Shown one piece after another: positions 43,972 through 54,049 of a stretch of DNA of 64,000 nt. The notes beneath the pieces are model-generated. The model did not search any database. It worked only from the letters and a program-made list of their open reading frames with translations, and was not told the origin of the DNA. Each line of letters begins with the position of its first letter. Within the stretch, counting starts at the first letter, position 1. Source of the stretch: Nocardia africana NBRC 100379 (GTDB taxonomy: Bacteria; Actinomycetota; Actinomycetes; Mycobacteriales; Mycobacteriaceae); contig NZ_BDAV01000006.1 in assembly GCF_001612635.1 (NCBI RefSeq), positions 434,001 to 498,000 of the forward strand, in the 5' to 3' direction. Position numbers and translations under genes: made by a program.

Positions 43972-44968
43972 ATGCAAACTCTGTCCGGTCGTCCGCGCCG
44001 GTGCGCCCTGGCTGTCGCGGGATTCGCTGTCGTACTCGCGATTTCGGGGATCGCGGTGACACATATGGCGACCGGAACCGCCGCGGCGCATCCCGCTTCC
44101 GCCACCGTCGGTGCCGTCGCCCCGGCGGCGACCGATGCGACTCCCGCTGCGGCCCAGCCGATGTCGCCGAACTCGCCGGCGCAGCGGATGCAGAACGCGA
44201 TCCTCACCGCCGAACCCGGCAGCCGGGTGGGTATCGAGGTGGTCGACACCACCACCGGAGCCATCCTCGTGGGACTGAACACCGATCAGCAGTTCTACAC
44301 CGCGTCGGTGGTGAAACTGCTGATCGCGCTCGACGAGCTGAAAAGTGCGAACTGGCAGGCGGATTCGGATACCGCTGCCATGCTGTCGCAGATGTTGTCG
44401 GCCAGCGACGACGATATCGCCGACGCGCTCTGGGACACCAACGGTGGCCCCGGCATCGTCTCCCGGGTCGCGGCGGACATCGGACTGGGTGGCACTGTGC
44501 CGCCGGACGATCCGGCCCAGTGGGGCGAAACACTCACCACTCCGGCGGATGTGGTCCGGATCTACCACTACATCGATGCCGAGATCCCGCAGCCCGCGCG
44601 GGATCTCATCCTCACCGCGCTGCATCAGGCGAGCGCCACCGCCGCCGACGGAACCGATCAATACTTCGGAATCCCCGATGCCCTCCCCGGGACGGACTGG
44701 GCGATCAAACAGGGCTGGATGACACTGGACGACTCCACGACGCTGAACACGACCGGGCCTGGTTTCCGCCGATGCGGGCCGGCCCGGCCGCTATGTGGTC
44801 GTCGTACTCACCACCCAGCCCGCCGGAACCGCGTGGACCACCGGCGGCGCCGCCGTCACCGCGGCGGTCACCGCATTGCGGGAGACCCTTGCCCCGACCA
44901 CGGCGGTTGCCGCCGCTTCCACCGAAACTGTAACATGTTCTAGTATTTGCCCGGCCAGTGATAGATAG
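43972..44968 (+). pseudogene. Class A beta-lactamase-like serine hydrolase, frameshifted
   Basis: Starts ATG 43972 with a hydrophobic segment (10-33), probably a signal anchor. Penicillin-binding fold motifs: SxxK with Ser112 and Lys115 (TASVVK), SDD in place of SDN, and IKQGW in place of KTG. The frame reads well to the ACCGGG codons at 44752-44757 and then loses coding character. Dropping one C near 44758-44759 continues into good codons encoding LVSADAGRPGRYVVVVLTT and on to TAG 44966-44968, the expected last strand and helix of the fold. Without this the protein ends at 44943 with an Arg/His-rich tail. A broken gene or a sequencing error. Confidence 0.7.
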
Positions 44969-45159
44969 CGAACTCGGCAGAACATCCAGGTTGCGCGATC
45001 CACCGGAACATCGCGGTGGTATCGCTGTGAGCTGGTATAACCAGAGAACAAACTGCGGCTCACCTCCCGCCCCACACCGAGCGGAGAGGCGAACCGCTAT
45101 TTACTTGTGGATGGTGCGGCGACTAGTCTGACGCCGATACCGATCAGAAAGGACCTCGT

Positions 45160-45921
45160 ATGAAGCTCGAGAATGCGGTCGCCGTGGTCACCGGTGGCGC
45201 GTCGGGTCTGGGCCTGGCCACGGTGAAGGAACTGCACGGCCAAGGCGCCAAGGTGGTGATCATCGACCTGCCGTCGTCCAACGGTGAGGCGATCGCCAAG
45301 GAGCTGGGCGACGGTGTGGTCTTCGCCGCGACCGACGTCACCAACGAGGAGCAGGTGAGCGCCGCGCTGGATGCCGCCGCGCAGCTGGGCACCCTGCGGA
45401 TCGCGGTGAACTGCGCCGGTATCGGCAATGCGATCAAGACGGTCAGCAAGAAGGGCGCATTCCCCCTGGCCGACTTCACCAAGATCATCAACGTCAACCT
45501 GATCGGCACGTTCAACGTGATCCGCTTGGCCGCCGAGCGCATCGCCGCCACCGAACTCGAGGGCGAGGAGCGCGGTGTCATCATCAACACCGCCTCGGTC
45601 GCCGCGTTCGACGGCCAGATCGGTCAGGCCGCCTACTCCGCCTCCAAGGGCGGCATCGTCGGCATGACCCTGCCGATCGCCCGCGACCTGGCGAGCGTGA
45701 ACATCCGCGTGAACACCATCGCGCCGGGCCTGTTCCACACCCCGCTGTTCGCCACCCTGCCCGAGGAGGCCATCAAGGCCCTCGGCGCGCAGGTCCCGCA
45801 CCCCGCCCGCCTCGGCGACCCCACCGAATACGCGGCCCTGGCCCGCCACATCGTGGAGAACCCGATGCTCAACGGCGAGACCATCCGCCTCGACGGCGCG
45901 ATTCGCATGGCGCCGCGCTGA
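45160..45921 (+). CDS. SDR, 3-hydroxyacyl-CoA dehydrogenase type 2-like
   Basis: 253 residues. TGGASGLG at 11-18 with Asp36 (NAD preference), CAGI at 85-88, Ser146, Tyr159-xxx-Lys163, and HSD10-like stretches ([29 protein letters not shown]). Human HSD17B10-like enzymes oxidise 3-hydroxy-2-methylacyl-CoA and steroids. ATG 45160 with AGAAAGGA upstream. Stand-alone. Confidence 0.92.
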   Translation: MKLENAVAVVTGGASGLGLATVKELHGQGAKVVIIDLPSSNGEAIAKELGDGVVFAATDVTNEEQVSAALDAAAQLGTLRIAVNCAGIGNAIKTVSKKGAFPLADFTKIINVNLIGTFNVIRLAAERIAATELEGEERGVIINTASVAAFDGQIGQAAYSASKGGIVGMTLPIARDLASVNIRVNTIAPGLFHTPLFATLPEEAIKALGAQVPHPARLGDPTEYAALARHIVENPMLNGETIRLDGAIRMAPR

Positions 45922-45949
45922 TTTCGCGGAGGCGAGGCCCGGAGCCGTG

Positions 45950-47455
45950 CTACGGCTCGGCTCCGGTGTCGGGCGCGCACACCACATCGGCTGCGGGTAA
46001 CCGGCCGTCGGCGAAGTACCCGTTGATCGCCGCGCCGACGCAGCGGCTGAGACCGGGACGAAACGTCATGTGAATCCGCACATCCGCCAGCGTGACGAGG
46101 CGGGACGCGATCAGATCGCGGTGCAATGCGAGCGCGTGATCGTAGGGGGTGCGGGGGTCGCCGGTCGCCTGCACGATCAGCGCCGGAACCGAATTCCGCA
46201 CGGTGGTGCGGCTTTCCGCGGGCCGGGGCCAGAACGCGCAGGGTTGTATGTTCGCCGCCAGCGCGCCGAAGATCGGCTGCGTGGGGCGACGTTCTTCGAT
46301 GTCCGACCAGTAGCGCGCCGGATCCTCGGGCGCGGCATCGTCACCGCAGGCGACGAACGCCAGTGCCGAATCCTCGTATTGCCGAAGGGAATCCAGCGTA
46401 TCGGTCAGCCAGGGTGTGCGGTCGGTGACGGGCGTTCCGCTCACCGCCGCCCGCAACTCGGCGACGGTGTCGGCGGCCTTCCCGTTCAGCCGGAAGTTGC
46501 CCAGCAGGTTGTGCAGCAGGAACGGCAGCCAGTGATCGTCGACGGCGAAGCCGTTCACCGTGACCGGCCGGCGAGCCAGGTCGTTCACCAACTGTTCGAC
46601 GGTGTCGCGTACCTGCGTTGCCGTCGTGCCGAAGTGATAGTCCGGGTCGTGGCCGGCGGCCCATCCGGCCCAGTCGTCGAGTGCCGCTTCGTCGGCGGCA
46701 CCCCAGTCACGCACCATCCCGGTCCAGTACCGGTCCGGATCGATCGCACTGTCGAGCACCATGCGATCGACCGACCGCGGAAACATCTGTGCGTAAACGG
46801 CACCCAGATAGGTGCCGTAGGACACGCCGTAATAGCTCAGCGCGGGTTCCCCGAGGACGCGCCTGATCACCTCCATATCGCGAGCCGTGTTCCGGGTCGT
46901 CACCTGCCGCAGCGCGGCGGAATCGCCTGCCAGACAGGCCATTGCCAGACGCGCGGCGCGGGCGGTGTCGGCGAGGAATCCGTCCAGCCCGACGCCGGCG
47001 GAGCGGATCATCTCACCGATCGGCCAGCCGCAGCTCCGGCCCCCGCCGGACCGCCCGACGCCGCGGGGATCCATTCCGATCAGGTCGTAGTGCGCTCGAA
47101 CGTCCGGCGCGAGAACGTCTCCCAGCAGATCGACGGTATCCAGCCCCGAAGCTCCCGGGCCGCCGGGATCGGCCAGCAGGGCGCCACGCCTGTGGTCCGG
47201 ATCGGTCGCCGGCACCCGGGATATCGCGATGTTCAGGGTTCGGCCGTCGGGGTCGGTGTAGTCCAGCGGTACCCGCACAGTCGCGCAGGATCCGCCGGCG
47301 GCGTCCACGGTGTCGATACCGCACGGCTTCCACATCGCCTGCTGGCGATAGAAGCGGTCCATGCCGGTGACGGGCGACGGAACCACCGCACCCGAGGTGG
47401 CGAACACGGCCGCCACCGCCAGCACGGCGGCTCCCCAGCGAAATACCCTCGACAT
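45950..47455 (-). CDS. Secreted TAP-like alpha/beta hydrolase (tripeptidyl aminopeptidase type)
   Basis: 501 residues from ATG 47455 (GTG 47470 is an alternative). Signal peptide to about residue 30, DPGGPGASG oxyanion region at about 96-104, nucleophile Ser212 in GVSYG, and a C-terminal TAP domain with Cys pairs and RCVGAAINGYF. Same family as Streptomyces tripeptidyl aminopeptidase and mycobacterial CaeA/Hip1 relatives; acts on extracellular peptides or esters. Confidence 0.88.
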   Translation of the reverse strand: MSRVFRWGAAVLAVAAVFATSGAVVPSPVTGMDRFYRQQAMWKPCGIDTVDAAGGSCATVRVPLDYTDPDGRTLNIAISRVPATDPDHRRGALLADPGGPGASGLDTVDLLGDVLAPDVRAHYDLIGMDPRGVGRSGGGRSCGWPIGEMIRSAGVGLDGFLADTARAARLAMACLAGDSAALRQVTTRNTARDMEVIRRVLGEPALSYYGVSYGTYLGAVYAQMFPRSVDRMVLDSAIDPDRYWTGMVRDWGAADEAALDDWAGWAAGHDPDYHFGTTATQVRDTVEQLVNDLARRPVTVNGFAVDDHWLPFLLHNLLGNFRLNGKAADTVAELRAAVSGTPVTDRTPWLTDTLDSLRQYEDSALAFVACGDDAAPEDPARYWSDIEERRPTQPIFGALAANIQPCAFWPRPAESRTTVRNSVPALIVQATGDPRTPYDHALALHRDLIASRLVTLADVRIHMTFRPGLSRCVGAAINGYFADGRLPAADVVCAPDTGAEP

Positions 47456-47543
47456 CAACAGGTTCCACACTCGTCCACGTCGCCACGGTAGCCGAGGGGT
47501 ACGGGGTCGCCCGTGGCGGGAAGAATGCGGCGGCCGCGCCCGC

Positions 47544-48335
47544 CTACCGGTCGCCGATCAGCAGAGTCTGGGTGCTGCGGCCGACCGGCCCCTTCTCGTC
47601 GTAGAGCCGGGATTCGGCCATCCCGATGCCGCTGCGTTCGGGGTAGGTGACCGCATCCAGGCAGACCCACTCCCCCACCGGCTCGCGATGCAGCGTGACG
47701 GTGAGATCGGTATTGATGAAAAGGTAACGCTCCCAATCCAATACCGCGCTGACGCCGTTACCGGAATCGGCCGCCGCGAGGGTCCGCTCCAGTGGGCTCG
47801 GCGTGGTCCCGGCGACGATCGGATAGCGCAGCTTGATCCAGCACACCGCCGGTCCGGGCTGCTGGAAGGAGCCGGCGACGAAGCGGTAGTCGATTCCGGT
47901 GTGGAATCCGACGGGCTGGTTGCTGGGGAACTCCCCACTCTGCGCCACGGTGTCCGGTCCGGGATACGCGCCGGCCGCCACCGCATCCGCCGGCACCTCG
48001 ACCTCCGGATCGGCCACTCGCAGCCGCCACGCGTTCGCCTTCAACACCGGTCCACGGTCGGTGGCGACGGTGGCTTCGATCAACTCCACGCTGCGCCCCG
48101 GCCGCACCACCCGGGCCTCGGCCCGCAGCGGCGCGATCGGGACGGGCCCGAGAATCTCGACCGCCACCCGGCCGACCCGGAATCCGGGCCGCGGCTCGCA
48201 GCGCTCGATCACATGCCCGAGCAGCGCCGACGGCGGCCCCGCGTGCTGCGCATCCGGCGACCACGGCCCGCGGGTCAGCTCGGTGGAGTGGAACAGCGCG
48301 GGATCGGCGGGATCGGGTCGATAGAAGGCCTCCAT
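47544..48335 (-). CDS. Thioesterase family protein (double hotdog)
   Basis: 263 residues with two hotdog modules: N half with GPWSPDAQHAGPPSALLGHVIE, C half with DWERYLFINTDLTVTLHREPVGEWV and ending GRSTQTLLI. It fits the actinobacterial acyl-CoA thioesterase (TesB-like) group that hydrolyses acyl-CoA. Start ATG 48335. Confidence 0.85.
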   Translation of the reverse strand: MEAFYRPDPADPALFHSTELTRGPWSPDAQHAGPPSALLGHVIERCEPRPGFRVGRVAVEILGPVPIAPLRAEARVVRPGRSVELIEATVATDRGPVLKANAWRLRVADPEVEVPADAVAAGAYPGPDTVAQSGEFPSNQPVGFHTGIDYRFVAGSFQQPGPAVCWIKLRYPIVAGTTPSPLERTLAAADSGNGVSAVLDWERYLFINTDLTVTLHREPVGEWVCLDAVTYPERSGIGMAESRLYDEKGPVGRSTQTLLIGDR

Positions 48336-48383
48336 GGATCCTTACTACCGCACCGCATCGGCCGACGATGCGGTGGTGTGGCC

Positions 48384-51170
48384 TCACCCGGGCCGCACCC
48401 ACCTTTCGGTGTCGCTTCCGGTGCCGGGCGGGCAGCCGTTGCCGCCTTCGGGCGGGAGCGGCAGTTGCAGCAGACACGTGGGCGGGGTCTCGGCGTCGTT
48501 GAGATCCGGGGTCATCAGGATCGCGATCGATGCGCCGCTGACCAGTCCGCGCGGACCGTCGAAGCGAAGGTTCCCGGTCACGGTGTCGGCATCGAGATCG
48601 CCTCGGCGCAGTTCGAGCGCGATGGCGGCGCGGTTGACGACCGCTCCCGAGTACTCCGGCCGCGCTCGGTTGCGCTTCACCGCTCCCAGGAACAGTTCGG
48701 CGACGTCGAATCCGATGCCGGTGCGATCACCGGGCCAGCTCACCTGGAAATGCGGAAGCGCCCGGCGGAGATCCCGCAGCTCGGCACACAGTGTGTGCAT
48801 GTTCGGGCTCGCGGGTCGAACGGGCTCGCCGTCGCGAACACAGTTTCTGCCCGCCAGCAGTGCCGGCACGCCTTTGGCGACGTAGTGAACGGGAAATCCG
48901 GTCGGCGCCGAATTCTGGACCAGTTTGTCCGAGACCGCGCGCGTGGCGGTGTCGTTGGCGAGGATCGGCGGCATGTCGGCACCGCAGTGCTGGGCCACCG
49001 CACTGACGAAGGGGCCGAAATCCGGATTGCGACCGCCGAAGAACAGCAGATCCCTCGGCTGCGAGCGGTCCGTCGGGGCGCAGGGCATCCGCCGACTGGG
49101 GATCTGTCCCTGATCGGACCAAGGTTGGATCTCGCCGAACCGGTCCCCGAGCTCATGTCGCAGATCGCTCTCCAACGTCCTGACGTAGATGTCGGCCGGG
49201 TCGTCGGAGACGTAGACGTTCACCGTGCCGTAGCGGGGAGTGCCATCGAGATTCCGCGCGCCGAGGACATAATCGGCGACCAACTTCGCCTGCATCGAGT
49301 TGGGTAGTACGGGTTGGAAATAGAGCGGTGAGACCTCCTCCAGGCCGTCCGCGGACAAGGTGGTCGCCATGGTCGGAACCCCGAGCTCACCCAATCGTGC
49401 TATCGCCCTGCGGGTTTCGGCGGTACTGCGGTCCAGGCCGATCACTCCGGCCACGGTCGGATCCGAACGCACCAACCGGCCGATCTGATGGTCGACCACC
49501 CACGTGGCGTATCGCATCGTCGTCCCGCCGTTGGCGATCACGACGCGCAGCAGCGGTTCCGACGCACCGCTCTGTTTGTTGGCCCAGCGCTGGCGCACCG
49601 CCAATCCGGCCAGTTCCTCGGCCTGGGCGTGCGGATAGCGCCCGTTGCGATCGACGTAGGTCATCCCCGCGAAGTAGACCAGCGTGACGAGGGGACGGCG
49701 CGGATTGTCGTGGCGCAACCGGGCGGCCACGTCGTTCTGGTGGAAAACCTCGCGCTGCATCTCGCCGAGTTCGAGATCGTCGGAAAAGACCTGTGTCGCA
49801 GTACTACTCAGGCCGACACATTCGGTACCGCGCACGGCGACGTCCACCCCGGACCGCCATGGCGACGCGGTACATCCGGCGACGATCCGGGGCTGGACGA
49901 CGGCAACGGCCGCCGCCACCAGGGCGACGACCGGGAGCAACGCCACCGCGGCCACCATCGACCGGCGGGCCGCCCACGGTGGTGCGGGCGGATAGGCCAG
50001 TTCGGACCGATCGAACCGCGGCAGTGATTCGCTCAGCGATTCCGGCAGGGGCAGCGTGAGATACCAGCTGTCGGTGTTGCGGTGGCGGCGGCTCTCGTCG
50101 ATATCGTCGCGCCACGAGAGCAGCGGATCCCGGGTTTCACCGTCGACCGTGACACCGAGATCGTCGAATCGGGCATCCGGCGATTCCTTCGAATGCTCGA
50201 TCCGCGCCACGATCACCAGCGGATCGAAAAGCCCGGTCTCGTTGCGAATCTCGTTGACGAACCGAATTATTCGGTCGGCACCGTCATCGGCGGTGACGCC
50301 GTCGAGGAGCGCGACCGGATAGGCCGTTCGCCGCCACCCCGAAGGCCGCCACGGCACGCGGCGATAGGCCGCACGCAAGTCCTCGAGAAACGCGTTCACC
50401 AGCAGTTTCGCGATCTGGTCCTTGTTCTCCCGGGCGCGCATCGGCTCGGTCAGGCGCACGCCGAAGCCGACGAAACTGTGCGACAGGCCCGGAGACAGGT
50501 AGCGCTGGTGCATGAACCAGTAGCTCACCCGCGAGAGTCCCGGAATATGCGAACTCACGAACAACCACAACCGCACCACCGGCCACAGCGACAACAACAC
50601 GGCCAGGACCCGGGCCACGGTGCCGCCCACCGCGCCCAGTGCGGTCGCGGAACGATCGGCCGACGGTATCCCTCGCAGTAGCTGCGGCAGCCGTTCCCGC
50701 AGTTCGTCGGAGGCGTCGGTCGCCGAACCGTGCAATCGCTGCCTGGTCAACCAGTCGGCGGTGCGGTAGCGAGGAAAAGCGATGGGGCCCATGGCCGTAT
50801 CGTCACTGGCGAAGCAGGTGTAGAGGTCGTGCAGAATGGGCAGGCAGTGCCCCTCCATCTCCCGATCGCCGGCGGGGGCGAAACCGGGAGTGAACATATC
50901 CGGCAGCGCGTCGGCGACGTCGATCACCGCCCGCGGCACCGCCCGCCGGCCTCCGGGTTCGGCCAGCCACTCCCCCGTGCGCGGCAGCAGGCCCGTGCTG
51001 CGGTCGAATTCGGTTGTCTCCGGCGCGATCAGCCGCACGATCGGCGGGGGCAGACGCCGATTCTTCCGGCGGCGCACCAAGGCCGGCAGAATCCGCGGTC
51101 GCTCATCCGGAACGTATACCGCCCGCAACGCCTTCAGATACTTGCGGATGTAGCGCTCGCGGTCCGCCAT
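48384..51170 (-). CDS. Large membrane-anchored protein with periplasmic-binding-like domain
   Basis: 928 residues from ATG 51170 with GGGGA upstream. N-terminal soluble part (1-180, with ILPALVRRRKNRRLPPPIVRLI), one hydrophobic segment at 183-205, a middle soluble domain (about 225-400), a second span at 406-427, then about 500 extracytoplasmic residues that read like a type-1 periplasmic binding fold (TLVYFAGMTYVDRNGRYPHA, AGVIGLDRSTAETRRAIARL, ADYVLGARNL, DLLFFGGRN). No transporter genes adjoin it. Similar proteins occur in Streptomyces and Nocardia as fused ABC-substrate-binding-like proteins of unknown role. Possibly a ligand-sensing receptor. Confidence 0.7.
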   Translation of the reverse strand: MADRERYIRKYLKALRAVYVPDERPRILPALVRRRKNRRLPPPIVRLIAPETTEFDRSTGLLPRTGEWLAEPGGRRAVPRAVIDVADALPDMFTPGFAPAGDREMEGHCLPILHDLYTCFASDDTAMGPIAFPRYRTADWLTRQRLHGSATDASDELRERLPQLLRGIPSADRSATALGAVGGTVARVLAVLLSLWPVVRLWLFVSSHIPGLSRVSYWFMHQRYLSPGLSHSFVGFGVRLTEPMRARENKDQIAKLLVNAFLEDLRAAYRRVPWRPSGWRRTAYPVALLDGVTADDGADRIIRFVNEIRNETGLFDPLVIVARIEHSKESPDARFDDLGVTVDGETRDPLLSWRDDIDESRRHRNTDSWYLTLPLPESLSESLPRFDRSELAYPPAPPWAARRSMVAAVALLPVVALVAAAVAVVQPRIVAGCTASPWRSGVDVAVRGTECVGLSSTATQVFSDDLELGEMQREVFHQNDVAARLRHDNPRRPLVTLVYFAGMTYVDRNGRYPHAQAEELAGLAVRQRWANKQSGASEPLLRVVIANGGTTMRYATWVVDHQIGRLVRSDPTVAGVIGLDRSTAETRRAIARLGELGVPTMATTLSADGLEEVSPLYFQPVLPNSMQAKLVADYVLGARNLDGTPRYGTVNVYVSDDPADIYVRTLESDLRHELGDRFGEIQPWSDQGQIPSRRMPCAPTDRSQPRDLLFFGGRNPDFGPFVSAVAQHCGADMPPILANDTATRAVSDKLVQNSAPTGFPVHYVAKGVPALLAGRNCVRDGEPVRPASPNMHTLCAELRDLRRALPHFQVSWPGDRTGIGFDVAELFLGAVKRNRARPEYSGAVVNRAAIALELRRGDLDADTVTGNLRFDGPRGLVSGASIAILMTPDLNDAETPPTCLLQLPLPPEGGNGCPPGTGSDTERWVRPG

Positions 51171-51387
51171 TGCCATCCCCGATCGTGAGTGCTCCCCATC
51201 ACTTCCAGAGTTCCCGGAACTGTAGCCGACTACGCGTGCGGACGCAGAGTCCGATGCGGCGGAAGGCTTTTCGGGAGCGGATCGGCTATCGGCCGGCAAT
51301 TCTCACGCCGCCGGGTGTGGTTCGTGCGGCATCGAGTGAGCCGGCGTCGAGGAATCCGGGGGCGACCGGCCATGGTCGATCGCGGCG

Positions 51388-52206
51388 CTATTCCGTTGTC
51401 GGCGTGTGTAAGCGCGCGCTGAGGAACTCGAGAATCTCGTCGCGGGCGGCGCGGGTGGGGTGGCCCTCCTCGTCGACGAAATGCGCGGTGACGATGCTGT
51501 GCGGGGTCTGGACGACGTCGCGGAAGAACGGCGGCGGAGCGGGGTTGGCGGAATCGCCCGCCAGCACGCGGCCGTCGAAGGCGTCACCGAGCAGCGCCCG
51601 GTAGGCGGCGAAGCGGCGGCCGGTGCACCAGCGGTCGTTGTCGAAACGGTAGGCCAGGACGGTCAGACCGTCGCGCCGGATACGGTCGCGGATCGCGGCC
51701 GCGTCCTCGTCGCTCATCTCGATCCCGGCGGGGTCGTCCAGCGGTAGCGAGGGATGATTCACCACCGGCGCGACGACGGCCGGTTCGAGCGTCATGGTGA
51801 GCGCGAAATTGCCGGTGAAACACAGCCCGAGCGCGCCGACTCCGGGACCGCCGCATTCGTCGTGGGCCAGCCGCGCGAGCCCGCGCAGCCATCGCGTGAC
51901 GGGACTCGTTCCGCCGCCCGCGAACGCCCGGAATTCGGCACTGACGCAGGCGCGCCGCACGACGTCGGCGCCCTCCTCGACCGTGGGATGGGCGCCGTCG
52001 ACGCCGAACAGCGAGGGGAGGTAGACGGTGAACCCCGCGTCGCGGATCCAGCGTGCGAGCCGCAGGACGTCGGGGCTGATTCCCGGCATCTCCGGCATCA
52101 CCACGACGGCCGGGCCGGATCCGGCCGTGTAGACGGTCTTGCTCACCCCGTCCACGTCGACGAGGCGGGGTGCGAAAGCGGCGAGCGGGTCGTCGTCGAT
52201 ATCCAT
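51388..52206 (-). CDS. Dienelactone hydrolase family protein
   Basis: 272 residues from ATG 52206 (52257 is an alternative). Alpha/beta hydrolase with Cys nucleophile Cys129 in GLCFTG, Asp in the strand before and His in EEGHPT near 254. Dienelactone hydrolases cleave 4-carboxymethylene-butenolide in aromatic degradation; many family members have other ester substrates. It diverges from a GlxA-type regulator gene that likely controls it. Confidence 0.86.
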   Translation of the reverse strand: MDIDDDPLAAFAPRLVDVDGVSKTVYTAGSGPAVVVMPEMPGISPDVLRLARWIRDAGFTVYLPSLFGVDGAHPTVEEGADVVRRACVSAEFRAFAGGGTSPVTRWLRGLARLAHDECGGPGVGALGLCFTGNFALTMTLEPAVVAPVVNHPSLPLDDPAGIEMSDEDAAAIRDRIRRDGLTVLAYRFDNDRWCTGRRFAAYRALLGDAFDGRVLAGDSANPAPPPFFRDVVQTPHSIVTAHFVDEEGHPTRAARDEILEFLSARLHTPTTE

Positions 52207-52296
52207 GCGGTCAGCGTCGACCGGAATCGCCGGGAAAGCGATCGGCGGGATCGCCATATTCAGGGGTAATCTCGCCATCGGACGAGGAGGCGGGTC

Positions 52297-53268
52297 GTGA
52301 GCGCGTATCGAGTGGGTGTGCTGGCGTATCCGGGCTGCTTCGCCTCCGAGGTGTTCGGGATTCCCGATCTGCTGACGATGGCCGCGCACATCGCGGGCCC
52401 GGATCGCGCGGGATACCAGGTGACGGTGATCTCGCCGCGGCGCCGGGTGGTGGCGTCCGGCGGTGTGGCACTGTCGGTTTCGCCGTTGCGCGAGGTCGAC
52501 ATCCTCGTGGTGCCGGGCTTCGAACTCGTTCCGGGTCTCGATCCGGATGCCCGGCTGCCACCGCTGTCCGCCGAGATCGCGGCGATCCGCGACCATGCCG
52601 CCGCGGGCGGAGCCGTCGTCTCGATCTGTGTGGGCGCGTTCCTGCTCGCCCGGGCCGGGCTGCTCGCGGGCCGGCAGGCCACGACGGCCTGGTTGTTCGC
52701 CGACGAGCTCGCGCAGCAATGCCCCGAGGCCGACATCCGGCCGGATCGGCTGGTCGTCACCGACCGCGGGGTGACGACGACGGCCGCCTTCAGCGCCATG
52801 TACGACTTCGCGCTGGATCTGATCGCACGGCACAGCGGCGCGCGGGTCGCGCGGACCACCGCGCGGATCGCCCTCGTCGACGACGCCCGCTCGTCGCAGA
52901 CTCCGTACGTCGACGCGCGTCTGCTTCCACAACCCGGAAACACGTTCTCCCGCAAGGTGATGCGTCACCTCGATCGCAATCTCACCGCCCGCTACGACCT
53001 CACCGCACTGGCGAGCGCCTTCCACGTGAGCACCCGCACCCTGCTGCGCCGCTTCGCCGATGAGACCGGACGCAGTCCGCTCGATTATCTGCAGTCCGCA
53101 CGCGTGCGCCGCGCCCGCCACCTGCTCGAGACCACCGACCGCACCGTCACCGACATCTGCGGCGCCGTCGGATACCGGGATGCGGGCACCTTCGCCGCCC
53201 TGTTCGCCGAACACACCGGACAGCGCCCCGGCGACTACCGCACCACCTTCCGCCGCACCCGCTCGTGA
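52297..53268 (+). CDS. GlxA-family regulator (DJ-1/PfpI plus AraC HTH)
   Basis: 323 residues. N-terminal DJ-1/PfpI-like domain (about 5-185, with the elbow SICVGAFLLARAGLL where Cys110 occupies the nucleophile position), C-terminal AraC HTH (about 225-320, DLTALASAFHVSTRTLLRRF). GTG 52297 with GAGGAGG upstream. Divergent from the dienelactone hydrolase gene; likely senses a small carbonyl or amidated molecule. Confidence 0.9.
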   Translation: MSAYRVGVLAYPGCFASEVFGIPDLLTMAAHIAGPDRAGYQVTVISPRRRVVASGGVALSVSPLREVDILVVPGFELVPGLDPDARLPPLSAEIAAIRDHAAAGGAVVSICVGAFLLARAGLLAGRQATTAWLFADELAQQCPEADIRPDRLVVTDRGVTTTAAFSAMYDFALDLIARHSGARVARTTARIALVDDARSSQTPYVDARLLPQPGNTFSRKVMRHLDRNLTARYDLTALASAFHVSTRTLLRRFADETGRSPLDYLQSARVRRARHLLETTDRTVTDICGAVGYRDAGTFAALFAEHTGQRPGDYRTTFRRTRS

Positions 53269-53355
53269 ATCGACGGGCCGCGACCGATGAGTTCCGAAGC
53301 GGTACCGCGTCTGTATCTACAGCTCGCAATCCGGGAGAACGGTCAGGGAGGACCC

Positions 53356-54045
53356 ATGAGCACCACAGCACTGCCACCCGTCGTCGACGCCGAGACCTGG
53401 CAGCGTGAACTCGACGCGCTGCGGGTGCGGGAGAAGGCCGTGACCCGGGAACTCGACGCGATCGCCGCCGCGCGCCGCCGCCTGCCGATGGTGCGGATGC
53501 CCGACTACACCCTCGAGGGCGAGAACGGGCCGGTCCGGCTGGCGGACGTCTTCGAGGGCAGGTCGCAGCTGATCGTCTACAACCACATGTGGTTCCCCGG
53601 CGAAACGTGGCAATGCCCCGGTTGCACCGGATTCACCTCGCAATTCACCCGATTGGAGTTCCTGGACAACTGGGACGCCCGCTTCGTCATCGTCACCCAG
53701 GGACCGATCGGCGAGGCACTGGCCTACAAACGGCGTGTCGGCAACACGATGACCTGGTACTCGACCGCGAACAGCTCCTTCGGCGCGGATGTCGGCGCAC
53801 CTCCCGGCGGCGGCTTCGCGGTCAACGTCTTCCTGCGCGACGGCGACACCGTCTACCGCACCTGGCACACCGACGGCCGCGGCACCGAACAGCTCGGCTA
53901 CAACTTCGCACTCATCGACCTGCTGCCCTACGGCCGCCAGGAGGAATGGCAGGACTCCCCCGAGGGATGGCCGCAATCGCCCACCTACAGCCGGTGGAGT
54001 GGATCGAAGGAGATCGCCGCGGCCTACGGCGAACCCGGCGCCTGA
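53356..54045 (+). CDS. DUF899 thioredoxin-like protein
   Basis: 229 residues starting MSTTALPPVV at 53356 with a CAGGGAGG site; longer starts lack one. DUF899 signatures: LADVFEGRSQLIVYNHMW, the CPGC pair in WQCPGCTGF, WYSTANSSFGAD and LLPYGRQEEWQDSPEGWPQ. A thioredoxin-fold family, sometimes annotated as dithiol-disulfide oxidoreductase; in vivo role unclear. It converges on the next gene with a 4-base gap. Confidence 0.88.
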   Translation: MSTTALPPVVDAETWQRELDALRVREKAVTRELDAIAAARRRLPMVRMPDYTLEGENGPVRLADVFEGRSQLIVYNHMWFPGETWQCPGCTGFTSQFTRLEFLDNWDARFVIVTQGPIGEALAYKRRVGNTMTWYSTANSSFGADVGAPPGGGFAVNVFLRDGDTVYRTWHTDGRGTEQLGYNFALIDLLPYGRQEEWQDSPEGWPQSPTYSRWSGSKEIAAAYGEPGA

Positions 54046-54049
54046 GCGG

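Noticed and set aside
44791..45075. Minus-strand frame opposite the hydrolase C-terminus
   Set aside because: Its residues mirror the shifted coding frame of the hydrolase; no start signal.
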